Shown in pieces: positions 1 to 9,170 of a DNA stretch of 64,000 bases. Location: assembly GCA_016790635.1 (NCBI GenBank), contig JAEUOR010000026.1, forward strand, positions 1-64,000, read 5' to 3'. The notes beneath the pieces were generated by a model that did no database searches, was not told the DNA's origin, and was given only the letters and a program-made list of their open reading frames with translations. Made by a program: the position numbers and the translations under genes. Source of the DNA: Burkholderiales bacterium (GTDB taxonomy: Bacteria; Pseudomonadota; Gammaproteobacteria; Burkholderiales; JAEUOS01). Each line of letters starts with the position of its first letter. Within the stretch, counting starts at the first letter, position 1.

Positions 1-716
1 CGACGCTCATGATCACCACCGATGCGACCATCACGATCAATCCCTACCTCTACGCCAAGCTGCCCTACGACCCTGCCAAGGACTTCGTCGCCGTCACGCA
101 ACTGGTCCTCCTGAACCAGATCCTGCTGGGCAACGCCGGCCTGGCGCCGGCGAACCTGCGCGAACTCATCGCGCACGCCAAGGCCAACCCGGGCAAGCTC
201 AACTACGCGTCCTACGGGGTCGGCAGCCAGCCGCACCTGGCGATGGAAATCCTCAAGAGCCAGGCCGGCATCGACATCGTGCACGTGCCCTACAAGGGCA
301 TCCCGCAGGCCGTGCCGGCAGCGATTGCCGGCGAAGTGCAACTCACGTTCTCCGGCGCGGCCTCCTCCATGGCGCACCTGCGCGCGGGCAAGCTCAAGGC
401 CTTCGCGATCGGCGGGGCCAGGCGATTGAGCCTGGTGCCCGAGGTGCCGACCTTCGCCGAACAGGGTTTTCCCGACGTGCCGGCCAATGCCTGGTTCGGG
501 CTCTTCGCGCCGGCCGGGACGCCGCGCGACCTGGTCCTGACCCTTCACGGCGAGGTCGCGCGCCTGCTGCGCGAACCCGAATTCCTGCAGAAGGAAGTCA
601 TCGCCAAAGGTTACGAACTGGTCGCCAGCACGCCCGAGGAGTTTGCGGCCTTCCTGGTGCAGGACAATCGCCGCAACGCGAACGCCGTGAGGATTTCCGG
701 CGCGCGCGCCGACTGA
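1..716 (+). CDS. Bug/TctC family periplasmic solute-binding protein (5' truncated by window edge)
   Basis: This is the C-terminal two thirds of a tripartite tricarboxylate transporter (Bug/TctC) receptor, a periplasmic protein that binds small carboxylates or similar solutes. The open frame continues through the left edge; the visible ATG at 9 lies in the family segment that precedes 'INPYLYAKLPYDP', so it is internal and the real start with its signal peptide is outside. Typical family segments follow: 'LNYASYGVGSQPHL', 'HVPYKGIPQA', 'VPEVPTFAEQGFPDV' and the C-terminal alpha/beta lobe. No TctA/TctB membrane subunits are nearby. The gene is followed 75 bases later by glutaryl-CoA dehydrogenase, so a dicarboxylate ligand is conceivable but not shown. 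Confidence 0.9.
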   Translation, partial: TLMITTDATITINPYLYAKLPYDPAKDFVAVTQLVLLNQILLGNAGLAPANLRELIAHAKANPGKLNYASYGVGSQPHLAMEILKSQAGIDIVHVPYKGIPQAVPAAIAGEVQLTFSGAASSMAHLRAGKLKAFAIGGARRLSLVPEVPTFAEQGFPDVPANAWFGLFAPAGTPRDLVLTLHGEVARLLREPEFLQKEVIAKGYELVASTPEEFAAFLVQDNRRNANAVRISGARAD

Positions 717-746
717 TCCATCCCGCGAACGCGCGGCCCCGACTTC

Positions 747-752
747 TATAAT
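747..752 (+). promoter_or_regulatory. Probable -10 element upstream of gcdH
   Basis: A perfect TATAAT lies 40 bases before the gcdH start codon, in an otherwise GC-rich gap. I see no good TTGACA-like -35 box at the usual spacing, so the promoter assignment rests on the -10 box alone. Confidence 0.4.
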
Positions 753-791
753 CGTCGCCCCACGCGACCCCAGTCTCTGCAAAGGACCGCC

Positions 792-1985
<1,194 letters not shown>

Positions 1986-2020
1986 GCACACCGGCAGGCG
2001 GACAGGCGGGCGCGCGCGGC

Positions 2021-3547
2021 ATGGCTGCGCGGCGACCGTCACTGTCCGAAGCAGGCCTATGCCTGCTCGCAGTCGCGCTCATGGGCGCGGCCGGCTGCGT
2101 GGCTGCCGCTCTTGGCGCGGCGACCGCCCAGGCCGCCCAGCCGTCAATCACGGTCGGCTCCAAGCGCTTCACCGAGTCCTACATCCTGGGCGAAATCGTG
2201 CGCGCCAGCGCAACGCCGCATGCCGCGGTGGTGCACCGGCAGGGCCTCGGCAATACCGCGATCGTCTTCGAAGCGCTCAAGAGCGGCGCCATCGACCTGT
2301 ATCCGGACTACACCGGAACCATCGCCCGCGAAATCCTGAAGCGCGATGCCGAAGTGCCGCTGGCCGAACTCGACGCCGCGCTCGCCCCGCTCGGCCTGGG
2401 TGTCGCCGTGCCGCTGGGATTCCACAACGGCTACGCGCTGGCCATGCGCGGCGACGAAGCGTCGCGGCGCGCCATCACGCGGCTCTCCGACCTCAAATCC
2501 CACCCGGACTTGAGGCTCGCGCTGTCGCACGAGTTCCTCGCCCGCGCCGACGGCTGGCCGGGCCTGGCGCGGCGCTATGCGCTGCCGCAGCGCCCGACCG
2601 GCATCGACCACGGTATCGCCTACGCTGCACTCGGGCAGCGCAGCATCGATGCGACCGACATCTACACCACCGACGCGAAGATCGCGCGCGAGCGGTTGAC
2701 GGTGCTGGCCGACGACCTGGGCCATTTCCCGCGCTATGAGGCGGTGCTGGTCTACCGCCGCGACCTGCCCGCGCGCGCGCCGGCCGCGTGGGCTGCGATC
2801 CGCGCCCTGGAAGCGCGCATCGATGCGGCTCGCATGGTGGCGCTCAATGCCGCGGCCGAACTGGACGGGCGGTCGTTTGCAAGCGTCGCGCAGGAATTCT
2901 TAGGTAGCAGCAGCGGCACGCGTACGCGCTTTGTCGACAAGCTCTTCGGCGACGACTTCTGGCGCCTGTTGCGCCAGCACGTGTGGCTGACCACACTCGC
3001 CGTCGCTGCCGCGCTTGCGATGGGCGTGCCGCTGGGCATCGTCGCGGCGCGCTCGCGCCGCCTCGCAACGCCGGTGCTGGGCGTGGCCGCGATGCTGCAG
3101 ACCGTTCCCTCGCTGGCGCTGCTGGCCATGCTGATCCCGCTGGTCGGCGACATCGGCAGCACGCCGGCGCTGATCGCACTCTCGCTCTATGCGCTCCTGC
3201 CGATCGTGCAGAACACGGTGGCCGGCATGGCGGGCGTCCCGCGCGGGCTGACGCAGGCGGGCGTCGCGCTCGGACTCAGCGCGCGCCAGGTGCTGGCCGA
3301 AATTGAACTGCCGCTCGCCTGGCCGGTCATCGCCGCCGGCGTCAAGACCGCCGCGGTCACCACTGTCGGCACCGCGACCATCGCCGCCTTTATCGGCGCC
3401 GGCGGATTCGGCGAGCGCATCGCCAGCGGATTGGCGACCAACGACCACGCCACGCTCTTAGCCGGCGCCATCCCCGCGGCAGCACTGGCACTCCTCACCC
3501 AGCTGGCCTTTACCGGAATGGCGCGCCGGCCGCGGCGCGGCGCCTGA
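2021..3547 (+). CDS. Fused substrate-binding/permease protein of a glycine betaine/choline-type ABC importer
   Basis: About 508 aa starting at the ATG at 2021; the frame stays open far upstream but that part is a shadow of gcdH. Residues 1-40 form a signal-like hydrophobic segment. Residues about 42-300 are an OpuAC-type binding domain ('ITVGSKRFTESYILGE', 'GAIDLYPDYTGT'). Residues about 310-500 are an OpuCB/ProW-type permease with several membrane helices and 'GAGGFGERIASGLAT'. Domain order is binding protein first, permease second. Compatible-solute or related quaternary-amine uptake is the family role; the ligand is not determined. The ATP-hydrolysing subunit expected for such a system is absent on both sides, and the neighbours (gcdH, arsR) are unrelated. 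Confidence 0.82.
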   Translation: MAARRPSLSEAGLCLLAVALMGAAGCVAAALGAATAQAAQPSITVGSKRFTESYILGEIVRASATPHAAVVHRQGLGNTAIVFEALKSGAIDLYPDYTGTIAREILKRDAEVPLAELDAALAPLGLGVAVPLGFHNGYALAMRGDEASRRAITRLSDLKSHPDLRLALSHEFLARADGWPGLARRYALPQRPTGIDHGIAYAALGQRSIDATDIYTTDAKIARERLTVLADDLGHFPRYEAVLVYRRDLPARAPAAWAAIRALEARIDAARMVALNAAAELDGRSFASVAQEFLGSSSGTRTRFVDKLFGDDFWRLLRQHVWLTTLAVAAALAMGVPLGIVAARSRRLATPVLGVAAMLQTVPSLALLAMLIPLVGDIGSTPALIALSLYALLPIVQNTVAGMAGVPRGLTQAGVALGLSARQVLAEIELPLAWPVIAAGVKTAAVTTVGTATIAAFIGAGGFGERIASGLATNDHATLLAGAIPAAALALLTQLAFTGMARRPRRGA

Positions 3548-3572
3548 GCACGCCGCCCCGCCGGGGGATGGA

Positions 3573-3974
3573 TCAGCGCCGTGCCGGCGCGCGCCGTACC
3601 GGCCGGGCGAACGCGTCGTGGTGCCTTGCGCTGCGCTCGAACTGGCGCGCGAGGCTGCCGCACACCAGGTCGCACAGGGCATAGACCGAGTCGTCGGCAA
3701 TGCGGTAGTAGACGCTCGTGCCGCGGCTCTCGCGCGCCACCAGGCCGTGCTTGGCAAGGCCGGCCAGGTGGCGCGAAACGTTGGCAGAGGTCGAACCGGT
3801 CTGCAACGCGATATCACCGACGTTGCGCTCGCCGCCGCGCAGGAGATTCAGGATCTTCAGGCGCGTCGGCTCGGCGAGCACCTGGAAATAGGCGGCGATC
3901 TGAACCAGGGCTTCGTCGGGCAGTCCATCCATGGCGCGGCAGGGGGCAGTTCGGGAAAGCTCGATGATGCCCAT
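3573..3974 (-). CDS. ArsR/SmtB-family winged-helix repressor, probably sulfur-responsive
   Basis: About 133 aa. The start at 3974 is chosen because an AGGAGG Shine-Dalgarno sequence lies just upstream; a longer frame exists but lacks one. Helix-turn-helix core: 'LAEPTRLKILNLLRGGERN' through 'STSANVSRHLAGLAKHGLV', followed by the beta wing 'RGTSVYYRIAD'. Cysteines are at 12, 101 and 105. BigR/SqrR/YgaV-type ArsR proteins sense persulfide with two cysteines, one of them in the same C-terminal helix; the second cysteine of that pair, in an early helix, is not seen here, so sensing may use Cys101/Cys105 or Cys12. The gene is divergent from the RND/SQR locus and a palindrome lies between them. Sulfur sensing is inferred from context. 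Confidence 0.85.
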   Translation of the reverse strand: MGIIELSRTAPCRAMDGLPDEALVQIAAYFQVLAEPTRLKILNLLRGGERNVGDIALQTGSTSANVSRHLAGLAKHGLVARESRGTSVYYRIADDSVYALCDLVCGSLARQFERSARHHDAFARPVRRAPARR

Positions 3975-4013
3975 GCGGGGCCTCCTTGGCAACAAACTTG
4001 TTTAATTACGTAC

Positions 4014-4042
4014 TTGACTATTTGCGTAATTGCGCAAATAAT
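4014..4042 (+). promoter_or_regulatory. Promoter of the RND/sulfide locus
   Basis: A -35 box TTGACT (4014-4019) and a -10 box AATAAT (4037-4042) are separated by 17 bases in a locally AT-rich stretch. The operator palindrome at 4019-4040 occupies the spacer, so bound repressor would exclude RNA polymerase. The leader to the adaptor gene is about 80 bases. Confidence 0.6.
4019..4040. promoter_or_regulatory. Putative ArsR operator (22-bp palindrome)
   Basis: The half-site TATTTGCG is followed by its inverted copy CGCAAATA with a central TAATTG; 20 of 22 positions obey the dyad symmetry. It sits between the divergent arsR-type gene and the RND operon and within the -35/-10 spacer of the latter, as expected for a dimeric winged-helix repressor. 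Confidence 0.7.
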
Positions 4043-4128
4043 AACACATGGTTCCCGCATGTCCAGTCGCCGCGCCGCCCAAGGCCGGTCTCCGGACGAC
4101 TCCGGCGGGTTTGCGCAAGAGGTAGGCA

Positions 4129-5193
4129 ATGGCATTGCACAGGTGGTCTTCGATTCTTGGTCACGCGGCGTGGGGGCTGGTGCTCGCGCTGCCGCTGCCC
4201 GCGGCGGCGACGGCGCCGGCGGCCGCGCTCGCCAGCGTGACGGTCAAGAGCGGGGGCAACGGCGAATCGTCAGGTTTCGACGGCGTGGTCGAAGCGCTGC
4301 GCCAGACCGTCATCGCAGCACAGGTGCAGGGCGCGGTGATCGCGCTGACGGTCAAGGCCGGTGACGCAGTGCGGGCCGGACAGGTTCTGGTCCGCCTCGA
4401 CGCGCGCGCGGCCCTGCAGAACGCCGCCGCCGGAGACGCACAGGTGCGCGCGGCGCGCGCCGAAATGGAGGCCGCCACGCGCGAAGTGGAGCGCCAGCGC
4501 GCCCTTTTCGCCCGGCAGTACATCAGCCAGGCCGCGCTCGACCGCGCCGAGGCGCAGTTCAAGTCGACCACGGCCATCGTCGAATCCCAGGTTGCGCAGG
4601 CGAATGCCGCGCGCACGCAGTCGGGCTTCTACGTGCTGAGCGCGCCCTATTCCGGCGTGATCGCGGAGGTGTCGGTCGTGCAGGGGGACATGGCCATGCC
4701 GGGCCGCCCGCTCATGACCATCTACGACCCGGCCGCGATGCGCGTGACCGCGCCGCTCCCGCAAAGCCTGGCCGCCCGCCTGGGCGGCGCCGATGCGATG
4801 CGCACCACGCGCATCGAGTTGCCCGGATTGCCGGCGGAGCGCTCGCAGCAGGCGCCGACCCGGGTGACCATCCTGCCCGCCGCCGACCCGGCAACCCACA
4901 CCGTCCCGGTGCGCTTCGACTTGGGCGCCTCTCTGCCGGTGGCGCCGGGCAGCTTCGCGCGGGTGTGGCTGCCTGCAGGCAACGGCAGCCAGGCGCGCGT
5001 CTTCGTCCCGTCGTCCAGCCTGGTGCAGCGCGCCGAGGTGACCGCGGTCTACGTCCTCGACGCCGGCGGCAAGCCGCACCTGCGTCAGGTGCGCCTGGGC
5101 CGCGCGAACGGCGGCATGACCGAGGTGCTTGCCGGTGTGTCCGATGGCGAGCGCGTCGCGACCGACCCGCAGGCCGCGGCGCGGGTGCGCTAG
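4129..5193 (+). CDS. RND efflux periplasmic adaptor subunit (HlyD/MFP family)
   Basis: About 354 aa. An N-terminal signal peptide of roughly 30-35 residues is followed by a beta-barrel/lipoyl/coiled-coil hairpin: the lipoyl half 'VIALTVKAGDAVRAGQVLVRLD', a long Ala/Arg/Glu-rich helical hairpin around residues 100-165, the second lipoyl half 'LSAPYSGVIAEVSVVQGD', then beta-barrel and membrane-proximal domains. The protein bridges an inner-membrane RND pump to an outer-membrane channel. It is the first gene after the ArsR operator, and the RND pump starts 9 bases downstream. No TolC-like outer-membrane gene is present in the locus, so the pump must borrow one. Confidence 0.9.
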   Translation: MALHRWSSILGHAAWGLVLALPLPAAATAPAAALASVTVKSGGNGESSGFDGVVEALRQTVIAAQVQGAVIALTVKAGDAVRAGQVLVRLDARAALQNAAAGDAQVRAARAEMEAATREVERQRALFARQYISQAALDRAEAQFKSTTAIVESQVAQANAARTQSGFYVLSAPYSGVIAEVSVVQGDMAMPGRPLMTIYDPAAMRVTAPLPQSLAARLGGADAMRTTRIELPGLPAERSQQAPTRVTILPAADPATHTVPVRFDLGASLPVAPGSFARVWLPAGNGSQARVFVPSSSLVQRAEVTAVYVLDAGGKPHLRQVRLGRANGGMTEVLAGVSDGERVATDPQAAARVR

Positions 5194-5202
5194 GCGAACG
5201 GC

Positions 5203-8200
5203 ATGCAGGCAAGCCTCGGCATCTCCGGTCGCATCGCCGCCTACTTCCAGGCGGCGAGCATCACGCCGCTCCTGGCGCTGGTGGCTTTCCTGCTGGGTGT
5301 CTTTGCCGTGATCGTCACGCCGCGCGAAGAAGAGCCGCAGATCAACGTCACCATGGCCAACGTCTTCATCCCCTTTCCGGGCGCCGCTGTCCGGGAGGTC
5401 GAGCAGATGGTGGCGGGCCCGGCCGAGCAGGTGCTCTCGCAGATCGCCGGGGTCGAGCACGTCATGTCGGTCTCGCGTCCCGGGCTGGCGCTGATCACCG
5501 TGCAATTCAAGGTCGGCGTGCCGCGCACCGAAGCGCTGGTGCGCCTGCACGACACGGTCAGGGCGAATGCGGACTGGCTGCCGCGCGGCCTGGGCGTCGG
5601 TGAACCGCTCATCAAGCCGCGCGGCATCGATGACGTGCCGATCGTCAGCCTGACCCTGTTTTCCCGCGACCCCGCGACCGGTTCGTTCGACCTCGAGCGC
5701 GTCGCCCACAGCATCGAGGCCGACCTGAAGCGTGTCGCCGGCACGCGCGAAGTCGTCTCCATCGGCGGACCCGGGCGGGCCGTGACCGTCGAACTGGACC
5801 CGACGCGCATGGCCGCCAGCGGTATTACCGTGGCCGACCTGCGTGCCGTGGTGGGCGGCGCCAACGTCGGTCTGCCGGCAGGAGACCTGGTCAGGGGCGA
5901 CCGCCGCATCGCCGTCGAATCCGGCCCCTTCATCCGGGATGCGCGCGACCTCGGCGAACTTGTCGTCGGCGTGCGTAACCGCAAGCCGGTATTCCTGTCC
6001 GAGGTGGCCCGGGTGCGCGACGGCGCACCGGCCGCCACGCGCACGGTCTGGCACGGCATCGCCGGCAAGGAGGGCGGCGAGTTTCCGGCAGTGACCGTGT
6101 CGGTCACCAAGAAGCCGGGCGAGAACGCGATCGACGTCGCCAACGCCGTCCTCAATCGCGTCGAGGCGCTGAGGAACACCGTGATCCCGCAAGGGGTCGA
6201 GGTCAGCATCAGCCGCAACTACGGCGCCACCGCCAACGACAAGGCCAGGCAGCTGATCCAGAAGCTTCTGTTCGCGACCGCCTCGGTGGTCGCGCTGGTG
6301 TTCCTGGCGCTGGGCCGGCGCGAGGCGGCCATCGTCGGGCTGGCCGTGGTGCTGACCCTCACGGCGACGCTGTTCGCCTCGTGGGCCTGGGGCTTCACGC
6401 TCAACCGCGTGTCCCTGTTCGCACTCATCTTTTCGATCGGCATCCTGGTCGACGACGCCATCGTGGTGGTCGAGAACATCCACCGCCACCAGCATCTGCA
6501 TCCCGGGCTGCCGTTGTCCGACATCATCCCGCGCGCGGTCGACGAGGTGGGCGGCCCCACCATCCTGGCCACGCTGACGGTGCTCGCCGCGCTGCTGCCG
6601 ATGGCATTCGTCTCCGGGCTCATGGGGCCCTACATGGGCCCGATCCCCATCAACGCCAGCATGGGCATGCTGCTCTCGCTGGCCATCGCGTTCGTGGTCA
6701 CGCCCTGGCTGGCGCGGCTGTGGATGAAACCGGTCGCCGCGGCGGAGCACGGCGCGTCCGGCACCAACGAGTACACGGGCCTGGCCGCCCGTCTGGCGCC
6801 CTGGTTCATGCGGCTCTTCCGCCCGCTGCTCGACGAACGCCGCGGTGGTCGCAATCGCGGCCTCTTCGCCCTCGCGGTGGGCGCGGCGATCGCGGTCTCG
6901 GTCGCCCTGCCGGCCGTGGGGTGGGTGCTGCTCAAGATGCTGCCGTTCGACAACAAGTCCGAGTTCCAGGTCATCGTCGACATGCCGGCCGGCACGCCGG
7001 TCGAGCGCACCGCCGCGGTCTTGCGCGAACTGGGTGCGCACCTGGCCACCGTGCCCGAGGTCACCACCTACCAGGCCTACGCCGGCACCGCCGCGCCGAT
7101 CAACTTCAACGGCCTGGTGCGCCAATACCACCTGCGCGACGGCGGCGAGTACGGCGACATCCAGGTCAACCTGGTCGACCGCAAGAGCCGCGATCAGCAG
7201 AGCCACGCGATCGCCACCCGGGTGCGCCCGGCGCTGGCGAAGATCGGGCGCTCCCATGGCGCCAACGTCAAGGTCGTCGAAGTGCCGCCCGGACCGCCGG
7301 TGGCGGCGCCCATCGTCGCCGAGATCTATGGTCCGGATGCCGCAGGTCGCGAGCAGCTGGCCCGCGCCGTGCGGGAAGTCTTTGCGAAGAGCGCCGGGTT
7401 CGAGGACATCGACGACAGCAACATCGCGCCGGCCCCCAGAGAGCTGGTCCTGGTGGACCGCCGCAAGGCCGCTCTCTTGGGCGTATCGCAACAAGCCATC
7501 GCCACCACGCTCAACGCCGGACTGGCTGGCCTGCCGGTCAGTTACCTGCACGACGGCACCAAGTATCCCGCGGCCATCACCCTGCGCCTGCCCGACGAGA
7601 GCCACGGCGACATGGACGCGCTTCTCGCGCTCGGCGTGCGCAGCGCCGAAGGACGCCTGGTGCCGATCCGCGAGCTCATCACGCGCGTCTCCGCGCTGCG
7701 CGAGCAGCCGATCCATCACAAGGACCTGCTGCCGATGAGCTACGTGGTCGCCGACATGGCCGGCCGGATCGACAGCCCGCTGTACGGCATGTTCGGCGTG
7801 CGCCGCGAGGTCGCCGCGCTCGCGGTGCCCGGCGGCGGCGCCATCGAGGAACACTTCATCAGCCAGCCCGCCGATCCCTACCGCGCCTACGCCATCAAGT
7901 GGGACGGCGAGTGGCAGATCACCTACGAGACTTTTCGCGACATGGGCCTGGCCTACGCGGTCGGCCTGATCCTCATCTACCTCCTGGTGGTGGCGCAGTT
8001 CGGGTCCTACCTGACGCCGCTGATCATCATGGCACCGATCCCGCTCACGATCATCGGCGTCATGCCGGGCCACGCCCTGCTGGGAGCGCAGTTCACGGCC
8101 ACCTCGATGATCGGCATGATCGCGCTTGCCGGAATCATCGTGCGCAATTCGATCCTGCTGGTGGATTTCATCAACCTGCAGCTTGCAGAGGGTGTTCCGC

Positions 8201-8448
8201 TGGCCGAGGCGATCCCGCGTTCGGCCATCACGCGTGCGCAGCCCATCGTCCTGACCGGGCTGTCGGCCATGCTGGGCGCGTTCTTCATCCTGGACGACCC
8301 GATCTTCAACGGCCTGGCCATCGCGCTGATCTTCGGCATCCTGGTCTCGACCCTCCTCACCCTGGTGGTGATCCCCCTGCTTTATTACGTCGCCTACCGC
8401 GGGCGCTCAAACCCGCCGGCGGCACAACCTGAAGGAGCACAAGCATGA
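5203..8448 (+). CDS. RND family efflux pump inner-membrane subunit
   Basis: 1081 aa, full length for the AcrB/MexB-type superfamily. The first membrane helix ('LLALVAFLLGVFAVIV') and the start of the porter domain ('PFPGAAVREVEQMVAGPAEQ') are at the N-terminus. The proton-relay pair Asp417-Asp418 lies in 'ILVDDAIVVVENIH', matching Asp407/408 of AcrB. A second porter half and a C-terminal six-helix bundle ('IGMIALAGIIVRNSILLVDF') follow. The sequence looks like the broad HAE/metal-type clade, but I cannot name the substrate; the CzcA-type charged metal relay was not checked in detail. It is co-transcribed with the adaptor and overlaps the next gene by ATGA. Confidence 0.93.
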   Translation: MQASLGISGRIAAYFQAASITPLLALVAFLLGVFAVIVTPREEEPQINVTMANVFIPFPGAAVREVEQMVAGPAEQVLSQIAGVEHVMSVSRPGLALITVQFKVGVPRTEALVRLHDTVRANADWLPRGLGVGEPLIKPRGIDDVPIVSLTLFSRDPATGSFDLERVAHSIEADLKRVAGTREVVSIGGPGRAVTVELDPTRMAASGITVADLRAVVGGANVGLPAGDLVRGDRRIAVESGPFIRDARDLGELVVGVRNRKPVFLSEVARVRDGAPAATRTVWHGIAGKEGGEFPAVTVSVTKKPGENAIDVANAVLNRVEALRNTVIPQGVEVSISRNYGATANDKARQLIQKLLFATASVVALVFLALGRREAAIVGLAVVLTLTATLFASWAWGFTLNRVSLFALIFSIGILVDDAIVVVENIHRHQHLHPGLPLSDIIPRAVDEVGGPTILATLTVLAALLPMAFVSGLMGPYMGPIPINASMGMLLSLAIAFVVTPWLARLWMKPVAAAEHGASGTNEYTGLAARLAPWFMRLFRPLLDERRGGRNRGLFALAVGAAIAVSVALPAVGWVLLKMLPFDNKSEFQVIVDMPAGTPVERTAAVLRELGAHLATVPEVTTYQAYAGTAAPINFNGLVRQYHLRDGGEYGDIQVNLVDRKSRDQQSHAIATRVRPALAKIGRSHGANVKVVEVPPGPPVAAPIVAEIYGPDAAGREQLARAVREVFAKSAGFEDIDDSNIAPAPRELVLVDRRKAALLGVSQQAIATTLNAGLAGLPVSYLHDGTKYPAAITLRLPDESHGDMDALLALGVRSAEGRLVPIRELITRVSALREQPIHHKDLLPMSYVVADMAGRIDSPLYGMFGVRREVAALAVPGGGAIEEHFISQPADPYRAYAIKWDGEWQITYETFRDMGLAYAVGLILIYLLVVAQFGSYLTPLIIMAPIPLTIIGVMPGHALLGAQFTATSMIGMIALAGIIVRNSILLVDFINLQLAEGVPLAEAIPRSAITRAQPIVLTGLSAMLGAFFILDDPIFNGLAIALIFGILVSTLLTLVVIPLLYYVAYRGRSNPPAAQPEGAQA

Positions 8449-8654
8449 CCTCATGGCAAATCGTTCGTCTCGTCGCCGGCACATTCATCCTGGTTTCACT
8501 GGCCCTGGGGATCCCGGGCAGCCCGGTGTTCGTCAGCCAGTGGTGGCTGGCATTCACCGCCTTCGTCGGCGCCAACCTGCTGCAAAGCGCCCTCACGCGC
8601 TGGTGCCTGATGGAATCCATCCTGCGCAAGCTCGGCGTCAGCGCGGGCAACTAG
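8445..8654 (+). CDS. DUF2892 family small inner-membrane protein (YgaP-like transmembrane domain)
   Basis: 69 aa with two hydrophobic helices ('LVAGTFILVSLALGI' and 'WWLAFTAFVGANLLQSAL') and a cysteine close to the second helix (Cys54). It matches the DUF2892 type found as the membrane part of YgaP, which in enterobacteria is controlled by the ArsR protein YgaV and handles persulfide. The start codon overlaps the RND stop (ATGA), which ties its translation to the pump. No rhodanese domain is attached here. The molecular role is unknown. Confidence 0.8.
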   Translation: MTSWQIVRLVAGTFILVSLALGIPGSPVFVSQWWLAFTAFVGANLLQSALTRWCLMESILRKLGVSAGN

Positions 8655-8664
8655 GACTGCCGCC

Positions 8665-9096
8665 ATGCACCTGCACTGCGCCGCCTGCGGCAGCACCAAT
8701 CGCGTTCCCGAGGAGCGGCTCGACCACGGTCCCGTGTGCGGGCGCTGCAAGGCCCCGCTCTTGGCGGGGGTGCCGGTCGCGCTCGACGACGCCTCGCTCG
8801 CACCGTTTCTCGAGAACACCGACCTGCCGGTGGTGGTCGACTTCTGGGCACAGTGGTGCGGCCCGTGCCGGGCCATGGCACCGCACTTCGCGGCGGCAGC
8901 GCGCGACATGCCACGCGTGCGCTTTGCCAAGGTCGATACCGAGGTCGCGCGCGCGGCCGCCGCCGACTACAACATCCGCAGCATCCCGACCCTGATCCTG
9001 TTCGAAAACGGACGCGAGTCGGCGCGGGTGTCGGGTGCGATGCGGGCGGCGGAACTGACGCGCTGGATCAGCAGCAAGAGCGCGCCTGCGGCATGA
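8665..9096 (+). CDS. trxC: Thioredoxin 2 (zinc-ribbon thioredoxin)
   Basis: 143 aa. The N-terminal zinc ribbon has cysteine pairs at 5/8 and 25/28; the thioredoxin fold follows with the active site 'WCGPC' (Cys65, Cys68), a conserved 'DTEVARAAAADYNIRSIPT' segment including the cis-proline, and the terminal helix. It is a cytoplasmic disulfide/persulfide reductase, and TrxC-type proteins are often stress-induced. It lies 10 bases behind the DUF2892 gene and ahead of the SQR gene, so it could reduce protein or low-molecular-weight persulfides made in this pathway (inference). Confidence 0.93.
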   Translation: MHLHCAACGSTNRVPEERLDHGPVCGRCKAPLLAGVPVALDDASLAPFLENTDLPVVVDFWAQWCGPCRAMAPHFAAAARDMPRVRFAKVDTEVARAAAADYNIRSIPTLILFENGRESARVSGAMRAAELTRWISSKSAPAA

Positions 9097-9113
9097 CCAG
9101 GACGCGCACGGCA

Positions 9114-9136
9114 TGCCGCGTCGATGCGACGCGGCA
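9114..9136. repeat. Stem-loop between trxC and sqr
   Basis: A perfect 10-bp stem (TGCCGCGTCG and its complement) with a three-base loop lies in the 74-base gap between trxC and the oxidoreductase gene. No T-tract follows. It could set transcript stability or processing; a complete terminator is unlikely because the following genes belong to the same functional set. Confidence 0.5.
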
Positions 9137-9170
9137 ACTTCAGGCAGCACGATGACACAAGGAGACGAAC

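Noticed and set aside
4270-8073. A minus-strand open frame of 1267 codons antisense to the RND genes.
   Set aside because: Same compositional cause; the sense strand encodes complete RND adaptor and pump proteins.
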